Positions 1-9,067 of a stretch of 64,000 nucleotides of DNA are shown here, piece by piece (the stretch's first letter is position 1; every line of letters starts with the position of its first letter). Made by a program: the position numbers and the translations under genes. A model generated the notes under the pieces. It had not been told where the DNA came from, made no database searches, and saw nothing but the letters and a program-made list of their open reading frames with translations. This DNA comes from Prunus persica (taxonomy: Eukaryota; Streptophyta; Magnoliopsida; Rosales; Rosaceae), in assembly GCF_000346465.2 (NCBI RefSeq), contig NC_034012.1:17786496-17850495 (forward strand), written 5' to 3'.

Positions 1-254
1 TTATTTTTCAAGTTGGCTTGGATGGATTAAAATGACTCAGTTTTCTTTTTCTTTTTTTGTAGTGGATAATAAATGCTTTCAATTTTTTTCCTTTCATGGA
101 GAAGTTTATCATGTAATTGACTTTAAAATTCATACTTTAATGAAATTCACTCGTACCATCAAGTTTTCTAGGTTTGTATGTAAGATAAATTTAGGCCACC
201 CCATTTTCAGATCCTGGATCCGTCCCTGATCAGGCCCAGTCATTCCCTCACAAA
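1..254. other. Left flank, no gene seen
   Basis: AT-rich sequence ending in a short GC-richer stretch around 195-250. Short open frames exist, but none resembles a known protein. It is the outside flank of the transposon that begins at 263. Confidence 0.4.
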
Positions 255-262
255 GTTATAGT

Positions 263-2821
263 CTATGTTGCATGGACACGGATACGGGGACAAGGGAACG
301 CGACGCAGGGACACGATGACACGGAAAATCTCAAAAAATTAAGACACGGGTCCGTAGGACACGGCAATTAAAATAATAATTTATTCTCAATACTTCAATG
401 TCACATAATTTCATAAAACAAAACAAATCACTCATGTTCATCATCCATACATAATAATTAATAGACCACAAAATAAAACATAAATGATATAACTCTCAAT
501 CTTCTTCAAGCATCTATGTCTTCATTGTTGTTGTTATTATTTGTTGTGTTTCTCTTAAAAAAAAATAGAAGAAAGAATTGTCACCTCACCACCAAATCCA
601 ACTCTTCTAATGCTGTGGAGGGAGATAAGAATAGAAAATAGAGAACATAAATTGACAGGACCCGCCCCGGAATTTCCAGGAAACCGGAGTGGACCCCGTC
701 TTTTTGCTGACATCACCTCGATGCCGGGCCCACTTACTAAAAACCGAGACTCTCAACCAAAATTTTGACAGAGTCTCCCCTGTAAATTGAACAAACCCAA
801 CAAAATTCAACCTGCATAAAATACAAAATAATCCCAACCAGCAGCATGCTTTAAAGCGAATAAACAATTTACAACAAAATGGCATCCGGCTTCACAAATC
901 AAACCCTAACAGGGGCGATAATAGAGCATATCTAAGGAATTCAATTCCAACAAAACAGAGTCCAAAAGGAATAACATGAAGAAAGAGTCCTACGAAGGCT
1001 CAAGGCTCGGAAGTACACGATCCGGCTCTGTTGCGGAGCTCAGTCAACTACTGGCTGGGGGGGCGCAAAACAAAAAATTGTGAGTGGACAAAAAATAATT
1101 TCAGTTCAGTGTAAACCAACGTAATATAACCCCACCGTTTAGAAAACCATGCAAGAAATCCCATGCATCTCAAAACCATCATACTCAAGTATATATATAA
1201 AAATATATATCAAAACAAATCAATACCAGATGCCAAGTCCGAAATCCATAAAGAATACTTTACAAACTCACATCCAAACTTATAAGTCCCAAAAACTAAA
1301 CTCTCAAAAGCGTACCCATTGGCACGACCAGCAAGGAAGTATCCTCATCGAGAAACAAGAATGAATGAATAGTTATATATATATATAAATATATAATATA
1401 AGAGATATATATAATATAATATAAATATGACCATCACCTAGATGTACCGGGAAAACAATCCAACCGGGGGATTGTTTGACTAGTCACCCTGGCAGAGTCC
1501 TCATGAAGAGTCCTCAATTCACCATGTGACTAGGGAACGAGCCGTCCAACTGGGGGACCAACTCTCAGCCAGCACGTACAGCCGATACCCTCAAAACTGG
1601 TACGTCTGTGACCAGTCCTACGCTCACAGACTACCCAACCAAGGGTCTACAGCAACATCCCCGTCAAGGATGCCCCGGGTTCCGACAATTCCAAGTATCT
1701 CAAGTTTCCGTATCCAAGTTCCAAATCCGGGGAGGTACATAAGGTAGTGCTTATAGCACTCCAAACTGACATTCTATACCCATCACTTTCCATAATCTCA
1801 TCTCAACAACCCAAGTACCTCACACATAGCCAAATATATATATAGAAATTCTCAAAATCCATATATTCATACTCAAGATACTCAAATATGTCAAAACCCA
1901 AAATATATTTCCAATGCCTCATAAAAATATCACTTCCAACAATTGAATGAATAATATATCCAAAATATCATTTAAAACATCATGCATAATATTTCCCATC
2001 ATAAAACCATGCATAAGATTTGAAAACAAAGTCCACTCACAATTTTCTGTTTTGTGCCCCCTCCCAGCCAGTAGTTGACTGAGCTCCGCAGCAGAGCCGG
2101 ATCGTGTGCTTCCGAGCCTTGAGCCTTCGTAGGACTCTTTCTTCATGTTATTCCCTTTGGACTCTGTTTTGTTGGAATTGAATTCCTTAGATATGCTCTG
2201 TTATCGCCCTTGTTAGGGTTTGATTTGTGAGGCCGGAGGCCATTTTGTTGTAAACTGTTTATTCGCTTTAAAGCATGCTGCTGGTTGGGATTATTTTGTA
2301 TTTTATGCAGGTTGAATTTTGTTGGGTTTGTTCAATTTACATGGGAGTCTCTGCCAAAATTTTGGTTGAGAGTCTCGGTTTTTAGTAAGTGGGCCCGACA
2401 TCGGGGTGATGTCGTTCCGATTTTCTGGAAATTCCGGAGCGGGTCCTGTCATAAATAAATGCATTTGAAGGGGAGGAGAAGAGTTGTGATGGAGGAAATG
2501 AACTTTGGCAGCAGAAAAAGTGAGATTTAGGTTTAAAAAAGTCTTTTTCCACTTTTAGCTCCTATTTTTAAAACAATTTCAAATCAGTCCACCAAAGTTT
2601 CAAAAATCACGTTTAGACCCTAGATTTTATTTTAAAATTTTCAAACTGGTCCCTGTCGTGTCTTGACCGTGTCGGAGCTGTGTCTTGACTGTGTTGGAGC
2701 CGTGTCTTGACCATGTCCCAACCATTGACCATGTCCAATGCGTGTCGAGGGCATGTCAGAGCCGTGTCGGCGTGTCGGCGTGTCCGACACTCTAGCAGTT
2801 TGAAGTGTCCGTACAACATAG
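263..2821. mobile_element. hAT-like non-autonomous DNA transposon
   Basis: The left end reads CTATGTTGCATGGACAC and the right end is its near-perfect inverse (GTGTCCGTACAACATAG). The element is flanked by 8-bp direct repeats with one mismatch, GTTATAGT (255-262) and GTTAAAGT (2822-2829). An 8-bp duplication fits the hAT superfamily. Both subterminal zones (270-360 and 2640-2800) are rich in GTGTC/GACAC motifs, which look like transposase-binding repeats. No transposase is encoded. Most of the length is a younger foldback LTR derivative nested at 653-2451. A Mutator-like origin (9-bp duplications) is the main alternative. Confidence 0.6.
653..2451. mobile_element. Foldback LTR derivative with two U5-type ends
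   Basis: This 1.8-kb insertion is bounded by perfect 5-bp duplications, TAAAT at 648-652 and 2452-2456. It starts TGACAGGACC and ends GGTCCTGTCA. The outer 653-1089 and 2031-2451 are inverted copies of each other. Both correspond to the 3' end of the long LTR seen at 29245-31921 and, reversed, at 58961-61976. The middle (1090-2030) is colinear with the LTR interior at about 59397-60453. The LTR's own 5' half is absent and appears replaced by an inverted second copy of the 3' end. The arm boundary coincides with an inverted 12-mer (TTGTGAGTGGAC / GTCCACTCACAA). Confidence 0.75.
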
Positions 2822-2829
2822 GTTAAAGT

Positions 2830-3360
2830 GCAACTCTTCCTTTCCTTACCTTACATATAACCATGTACTCAACACATAAAGGTTGGTTTTTTCCGGCTAT
2901 CTAATATCTTTCGATAAATCGAAAATCTCCATTCTTATACGCATCAATTACAACTATCAAAAATTTTAATTAAAGAAAATTTGAAAACCTCACAAAAAAC
3001 AGACCAAAAATATTTCATTTTTGTATATATATAATTTCAGCCATATCAAAATCTGAACAACTCATATGAAAACTGTTGACTGGCAAAAAAGAGAAACAAC
3101 GGCAAGTTGAGGGGTCGAGGAGATTAGAGAGGTCTTCAATCCATTAGCATTTCCGTAGCTTCAAATACTATTTTGTGTTTTATTAATTTAGGTTACAACT
3201 TACAAGTAGTAAAAACACACCGAAAATAAAATATAATTTCTTCATTATAGTAGGCGTTTGTTCATGCATGTATATATCTATACGATCCTTATGGTTTAAT
3301 TTTCAAATAATCTAAAATCATATCTTCATCTAAGAAAAAATTCAAAACACAATTCGGTTA
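2830..3360. other. Intergenic, no gene seen
   Basis: AT-rich sequence between the hAT-like element and the MITE. I find no coding frame, RNA gene or clear repeat boundary here. Confidence 0.4.
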
Positions 3361-3561
3361 AAGGAGACCAGTCCTGATCTCTTGGACTACAGGGGTCCAA
3401 GAGATTTGTGGTCATTCACCGTTGGATGTAAATTCAACGGATCACTCACTCTTGCACTCCTTTTAAAAAACTTTTATGAACCATTGGATTAATATCCAAC
3501 AGTGGGTGACCACAATCTCTTGAACTCCTGTGGTCCAAGAGATCGAGGCTGTCAAGGAGAC
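3361..3561. mobile_element. Small foldback MITE, hAT-like
   Basis: About 75 bp at the left end (from CTGATCTCTTGGACTACAGG) is repeated in inverted form at the right end (CCTGTGGTCCAAGAGATCGAG), with a short unpaired centre. Direct 8-bp repeats AAGGAGAC lie at 3361-3368 and 3554-3561, as expected for a hAT-type target duplication. The body is therefore about 3369-3553. It has no coding capacity. It sits some 330 bp upstream of the NAC gene start, in its promoter region. Confidence 0.75.
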
Positions 3562-3881
3562 ACATACGTAAAACACTAATCCATTAAAATTAAAATAATT
3601 ATTTTCTATGGATAAGGATAAAATAAAAGTTCGAAATATTTACCAAAATTAAAAACATGCATATCCATATTGGTGAAAAATGGAAACTTATTTTATTTTT
3701 GGTGGAAATAGTTTCCATATTTCATGGAAAATATATAATTATCTGCAATAAAAGACACTGAGCTTAATTATCTCAATCCATGTTACATGTCAAGCCATGA
3801 TTGGTCCATAAAATCATTACCCAAATAATTCGGAAACTGATGATGAGCTTGGGTTGCAAGAAATTCAACCCTAATTACCAC

Positions 3882-3890
3882 TATAAATAC
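3882..3890 (+). promoter_or_regulatory. TATA box of the broken NAC gene
   Basis: TATAAATAC lies about 35 bp upstream of a short AC-rich stretch that leads directly into the NAC reading frame. The position and sequence fit a plant core promoter. No ATG is found in the NAC frame between this box and the domain, so the start codon may have been lost. Confidence 0.4.
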
Positions 3891-4252
3891 ACCCTAAACT
3901 TGATCAAAATAATCACAATCACAATCATTATCAAGTTCCAGTGGGCTACAAGTTCAGACCTTCAGAAGAAAAACTATTTCTTCACTACCTTCTCCCCAGA
4001 CTGAACGGAGAGGACTATCCCAAAGGTGTTGTTCCTGACTGCAATCTCTACGGTACAAAAGAACCATGGGAAATATGGAGAGATTTCCACCACTCATCAC
4101 CAGATGATCAAGAAGACATCTACGTCTTCACCACACTCAACAAGAAGACTCCAAACGGCTCTCGTTTCTGCCGAACAGTTGGTGCCGCCAGTACTGGAGT
4201 TTGGAAAGGAGAAGACTAGGGAAAGAAAATACGTGCTTGTGGGCGTGTTGTT
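3887..4252 (+). pseudogene. NAC-domain gene, 5' piece
   Basis: The plus frame encodes the N-terminal NAC domain. Subdomain A is visible as VPVGYKFRPSEEKLFLHYL, subdomain B-like as the DYPKGVVPDCNLY region, and subdomain C as TGVWKGED. NAC proteins are plant-specific nuclear transcription factors whose domain binds DNA and dimerises. No in-frame ATG precedes the domain; the open frame runs from 3887 and the first plausible residue sits on a GTG at 3941. A TAG at 4217-4219 interrupts the frame just after subdomain C, and reading then continues in the same frame up to the retrotransposon boundary at 4252. The frame resumes at 16202. The gene is a pseudogene by insertion and by nonsense mutation. 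Confidence 0.8.
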
Positions 4253-4917
4253 TGTTTGTGCAAATAATCTCGCAGGAGAATATTCGCTTCTAGATCCTTC
4301 AACCTTCCATCTTCCTTCTCTCTCTTTCTCGGTTCTTGTAAAAAAGATTGGAGTAAATAGACCACACCCGGGAGGTGTTGGCCAAAGGCCCTCCGATGCC
4401 TAAGTTAGTTCGAGCGTTTATAGGAAAACAATAGCTAAGCAAAGGGTACGGAGTTGTATGTAGGGTGTAAACCGGGTGGCCGGAGCCGTGTGTGGTGGCC
4501 GGAGCCATATGGAGAAAATATGGAGAGTGGAAAGGGAGAGAGAGCTTCGGGTATTTTTCTCGGGCATTAGGAGTAGATTTTCTGAAGTACCTTGAATGAT
4601 GAATGAGGTCGTCTATTTATAGGAGCCTCAGGGCTAGGGTTTCATAGGGATCGAGTCGGCTTTGATAATATCCGAATTAAATATATTATCTCTTAAGAAG
4701 ATAATATCTGAATTAAATGATATTATCTTCTCTTTATTAGGATAATATCTTAATTAATGATATTATCTCTTTAAATAAAGATAATATCATATTAATTAAG
4801 ATATTTATCCCAATTAATTAATTAGCCAGATAAACTGGTTTAATTAATTAATTTAAGAGATAATCTTCTTTTCCACGTGGCGTGCCTTGATTGGAGACAA
4901 AAATATATGCTCCCACA
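4253..4917 (-). repeat. Element A 3' LTR (left copy)
   Basis: 665 bp, same length and ends as the right copy. It contains a conserved block at 4364-4405, CCACACCCGGGAGGTGTTGG followed by CCAAAGGCCCTCCGATGCCTAAG, which is also present in inverse orientation in the LTRs of element B. An AT-rich tract with repeated GATAATATC words lies at 4660-4800. Confidence 0.9.
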
Positions 4918-5129
4918 AATGCCCCCAGCTTCTGCATGGCGCTTGTGTGGCATGTAGGAGATGAAATTATTTTTTTCAGGTTCTCCAACTGTGTCTGGGC
5001 TTTATTATGTGAGTTAGACTCCTTCGCAGATCGGATTCCCAATTGGTGCAGGCTTCTGACTGTTGTTGGAGTTGGATTCCCAGTAAGAATGAGCTTGCGA
5101 TTCCTTCTTGATCCGGGTTGTCCAACTTG

Positions 5130-5137
5130 TATAAATA
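5130..5137 (+). promoter_or_regulatory. TATA box for antisense ORF of element A
   Basis: TATAAATA lies upstream of a pyrimidine-rich leader (5140-5180). A plausible 5' intron follows: donor GTAAGT at 5256, acceptor TTTTTGCAG ending at 5788. Element B has a TATA box (26968-26975, minus) and a leader intron at the equivalent place. The conservation suggests a real internal promoter that drives transcription antisense to gag-pol. Confidence 0.5.
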
Positions 5138-5259
5138 CAGGTTTTCTCTTCACTCTTTCTCACATCGCAAACTTAACTTCTCTACCTTCTGGCTTGAGAA
5201 AAATTTTGGAGAATTTGTACTGCTTGTTGAGGAGAGGAGTTGCCGTGCATCCCAAGTAA

Positions 5260-5788
5260 GTCGAGCCCGTAAAAATATATATGTACGTATATATATATTT
5301 TTTATTTTTGGCAGCAAGGAGATGCTCCAGCATGAGTTGCAATTCGTGAGCAATAGTTGACAAATAGCTGTGGAATTTGTGCTGGAATCGAATGGAGCAT
5401 GAGGCGCATGCTGGTCTTGGAGCTACCTGGCCTGGGCTGGAGCAGATGCGCGCTGGGCCTGAAGCAAGAGCATGGAAGAGCCAAGCTCAAAGCAGAAGGA
5501 GGCGCTGGGCTTCGGAGTTGAGGCAGAAAAGGCGCTGGGCCTTGCGCGCGAAGGGCTTCCGTTGGGCAAGCAGGGTCCTCGTGCTGGGCCGTCGAGCTCA
5601 GGTTTGGGCCGAATGTGCGCTGGCGAGATGGGCTCAAGCTGGGGGTACGGTGGGCTTCTCGTGTTGGGCTGCTCGCGTTGGGCCTTTACAATTTTTTTTT
5701 TTATGCTGCCTTCTTCTTTTTTTTCTGCTGCTGCCTTTCTCTTTTTTTTTTTCTTTGGATTTTAACTTGTAGAATTTTCTTTTTGCAG
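5260..5788 (+). other. Leader intron and GC-rich GCTGGGC tract, element A
   Basis: This region is rich in GCTGGGC/GGGCC words (5390-5680), followed by a T-rich run with a classical 3' splice site just before the antisense ORF. Open frames here are by-products of the base composition. Element B carries a comparable GC-rich tract at about 26330-26680. Confidence 0.45.
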
Positions 5789-5805
5789 CTATCCATTGAC
5801 CAACC

Positions 5806-8129
5806 ATGTCTTCCAGAGACGGTAGCAAGGCTCCAAGCTCTCAGGTGCCTTTGTATTTGTGGGGAGGCTCCGTAGTGCCTAGCAAGAAGTTCGTGGCCAA
5901 TTTGCACCGCGTCACGACCGACGCTCAGTTCCAAAAATGGCGGGCTGCTTTCGCTTCTGCCATTCCAGATGACGTGTAGGTCAAGCTATTGAGGTCTCGG
6001 ACTGATAACGATTCTTTCGAGGATGCGAATGATCCTGGTGCTAGGATCATTACCTTCCGTCCTTTTTATTTTTCCCTGGGCTTCAAATTCCCGCTGTCGA
6101 AGCTCTTCAAGGAGGTGTTCTGGGCCATGGGGTGTGCTCCGAGCCAGAGTACTCCCAACGTTTACCGGGCGATCATGTGTTTTGAGAATCTGAGTCGTTT
6201 CTTTACGCTGAAGTTGTCGATGTGAGAGTTCTTTTATTTTTTTGAAGTGAGGCACTTCGAGCAGTATGCACAAGTTTACTTCTACAGGTCCAGGCTGTTC
6301 GACGGTCTTAGTCAAGGAGATCACGCTTGGCATGACGACGTGTTGGAAGTCAGCGGACGGTGGGAGGGCGACGTTGGTGACGACCCCCTTGTTCCTATCA
6401 CTTATTGCTATGGTGTGTCTTTTTGTGATTTATGATATGTTCCCTTTTTATTTGAGTTCCTTTAAGTGTGGCTGACTAACTTCTGTCTTCTGCTTGTAGT
6501 GAGTGACATCAGTAAACAATTGGAGCTTGGGCCTGACATGGCTAAGGTCCGTCTTGCTTTGAAATCCCCCGAAAGTTTCGTGAGTGGCGCTGGCTGTTGA
6601 GCGAGTATCGGGAGGAAGACGGTGGTCTGCCCCCTGCCGAGGATGTCGAGAGATGGAAGCAGAATGGTCCGGACCCTGATGATCTATCTGCTGAACAGGA
6701 TGAGTGCTTTGCTGAACTCCCACCAAAAATGAAGGCCAATGTCAAGTCTTCAAGAACTCCAGCTACTTCTTTACGGGCGAGGAATGTGTCTCCATTAAGG
6801 AAGAAGCCAAGGCTCCCTTCTGCTGAGAAAACCCAAGTAGGAGCTATTCCCACGTCATCTGCCAGAGTCAAACATCTTGTTGGTGCAAATAGCAAGAAGG
6901 TTGGTGGTATGCGCAACATTAGGGATGTTCCCCTTAAGCCTCTTGCTGATGAGTTTGGAGATCGTGATCTGCTCTGTGAAGTAGTTCGTGCACGGTCCAG
7001 CTCACCCGTTGAGAAGCCAAGAGATGTTGATTTTCCTTTTCGAAGTTCGGGTCGTTTGCACCAGTCGAAGAGTGGAGGTCGATGTGCGAGGTCCGCTCAT
7101 CCATCCAACCATCATGATCCAACTGTTGGGTCACAAGCGGTCAAGCGTGGAGTTGATTCATCGTCGTCAATTCCTTTGGAAGTAAGGTTGGCAGAGGCTA
7201 GAAAAGCAAGAGAGTCATCTGCTCGGGAAAAAGGTTCTTCTGCAACATCAACGACTAATCCAAAGGTGGACAAGCCTAGCCCTACAGGGGATGCGGGCGT
7301 GCCTAATCTGCTCAAGACGCACTTTCTATCAAGTCCATCTGCTTGCGCTGAGCTAGTTGATCAAGTCCGTCAGGCTGGAGATCTTGGTACTTTTTCAAGT
7401 CTTTCCTTGGAAAAACAAAGGGAAGCAATATTTCATCTGCTTTAAAAAGGAGTGGTTTTTGCTGCGAAGACCATTCGGAACTCGTCGTCTGCTGTTGCCC
7501 CCTCTTCTGCTCAGCTTAGTGAGTTGGAGAAGAAGAATGCTGAGCTGGCTAGCAAGCTTTCTGCCGAGCAGATTCGTTACAAGAAGAAGACGTCTGATTT
7601 GTGGGCGATGATATCTGAGCTGAAGAGTTCCCTTACTAAGAAAGATTCCGAGCTCAGCTCTTCTGCTGTTGACTTGGCAAGTCGAAAAGATGCTTATTTC
7701 CGCCTTAAGCGCAAGAATGCCGATATCTCTCATAGTTATGACAAGCTTTTGGCTAAATTTCATGCCTATCATAAGTCTGCTGAAGAATTCAAGTCCAAAG
7801 CTGTCATGGATGCGTACAAGTTGGGCTACTTGGACTACACAATTGGATATGATCCCTTTTATGCCATTGGAGATGAAGACATCGGGATGCTCTATCCTGA
7901 CTTGCCCCCTATGCAAAGTGAGGAGGCTAATGCTGCGAGCACCGAATGAGTTGAAGAGCAGGTGGCTGAAGAGGCAGTAGCTGAAGAGGATGGAGCAGAG
8001 GATGATGCAGCTGATGAGGTGGTGGCAGACGTCATAGATCAGGCATGTGGAGCTACTGAGAGCGTGACTGATCAGGTGGACGCTGAAGAGGCTGCAGATC
8101 AGGGGTCTCTTGCTGGCGTTTCGGAGTAG
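5806..8129 (+). pseudogene. Antisense ORF of element A (putative gypsy type transposon family)
   Basis: The ATG at 5806 opens a frame beginning MSSRDGSKAPSS. The N-terminal half (5990-6412) matches the plant 'putative gypsy type transposon' domain (Pfam Transposase_28). The diagnostic stretch is FPLSKLFKEVFWAMGCAPSQ. An intron (GT at 6413, AG at 6498-6499) is followed by a basic, serine-rich middle, a coiled coil rich in K/E/L at 7480-7800, and an acidic E/D/A/V tail ending at TAG 8127-8129. Stops at 5977-5979 and about 6223, and frameshifts near 6590 and 7445, disable it. The protein's role is unknown. Tat-lineage elements of other plants carry an extra ORF in this position and orientation. 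Confidence 0.7.
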
Positions 8130-8374
8130 ACGAAGACTCCTTTAATTTTTTTCAGCTTTTGTAGTCTGCTCTTTATTTAGAATAATTTGTCCTGTTTTGA
8201 CCATCTTCTTTTTGTTTGAACTTGGCCGATTGGTTACTTTGCTATGGAAATTTCAGTCTTTATTTTTTCAACTTCAATATTGTCTTGTGAACTGCTTGAG
8301 TAACCGGTTAGTGTCTTGCTGTGTATTTCCCTTGGGATTTTGGCAAAAGCCAAGGTCCCCCTTGATGGACTCCG

Positions 8375-8960
8375 GTCGTTGCCCTGCGTCTCCCTTAGGA
8401 CGCTGCTTATGGACAACTCTTATGACTATCCTGCCCCCCCTAGGAAAAGGTTAGGAACCTGGATACCTCCCTTAAGAAATTCCTGACGCACCCTGCAACC
8501 CCCTTAGGATGCTGCTTTGTGGGCTGCATCTCCCGAATGACACTTTTGGACGTCGCCCTGCGTCTCCCTTAGGACGCTTTTTATGGACAACTTATTTGAC
8601 TATCCTGCCTCCTTTAGGAAATGGATAGGAACCTGGATATTTCCCGCAGGAAGCATGGTGACCCCCTTTTAAGAAACTCCTGGCGCACCCTGCGTCTCTC
8701 TTAGGACGCTATTTTGCAGGCTGCGTCTCCCGAAGGACGCTTTTGGTCGTCGCCCTGCGTCTCCCTTATGACGCTTTTTATGGGCAATTGTTTGGCTATC
8801 CTGCCCCCCTTAGAAAACGGATAGGAACCTGGATACTTCCCTTATGAAATTCCTGGCGCACCCTACGTCTCCCTTAGGACGCTTCTTTGCGGGCTGCGTC
8901 TCCCGAAAGACGCTTTTGGTCGTCGTCCTGCGTCTCCCGAAGAACGCTACTTATGGGCAA
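8375..8960. repeat. Tandem repeats in element A 3' region
   Basis: A unit of about 174 bp containing CCTGCGTCTCCCTTAGGACGC recurs with CCTG starts near 8383, 8557, 8754 and 8927. Spacings are 174, about 197 and 173 bp; the middle unit carries an extra 23 bp. Within units, the CTGCGTCTCCC(G/T) word itself recurs. Related repeats occupy the same position in element B. Amplified 3' repeats are known for the Retand group. Confidence 0.8.
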
Positions 8961-9067
8961 CTGTCTTTTGTTGTGGCACATTCTGGAATTTAAAGTAGTT
9001 GCTTCTCTTTTTCAGAAATGTGCAGTACTCAGTCGTCTGCTGGGGACTGAGCAGGTAGGAGGAAGCG

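Noticed and set aside
5377..5772. Overlapping GC-rich open frames of up to 131 codons
   Set aside because: They lie in the leader/intron of the antisense ORF, are made of GCTGGGC-type words, and have no counterpart of similar protein sequence in element B.
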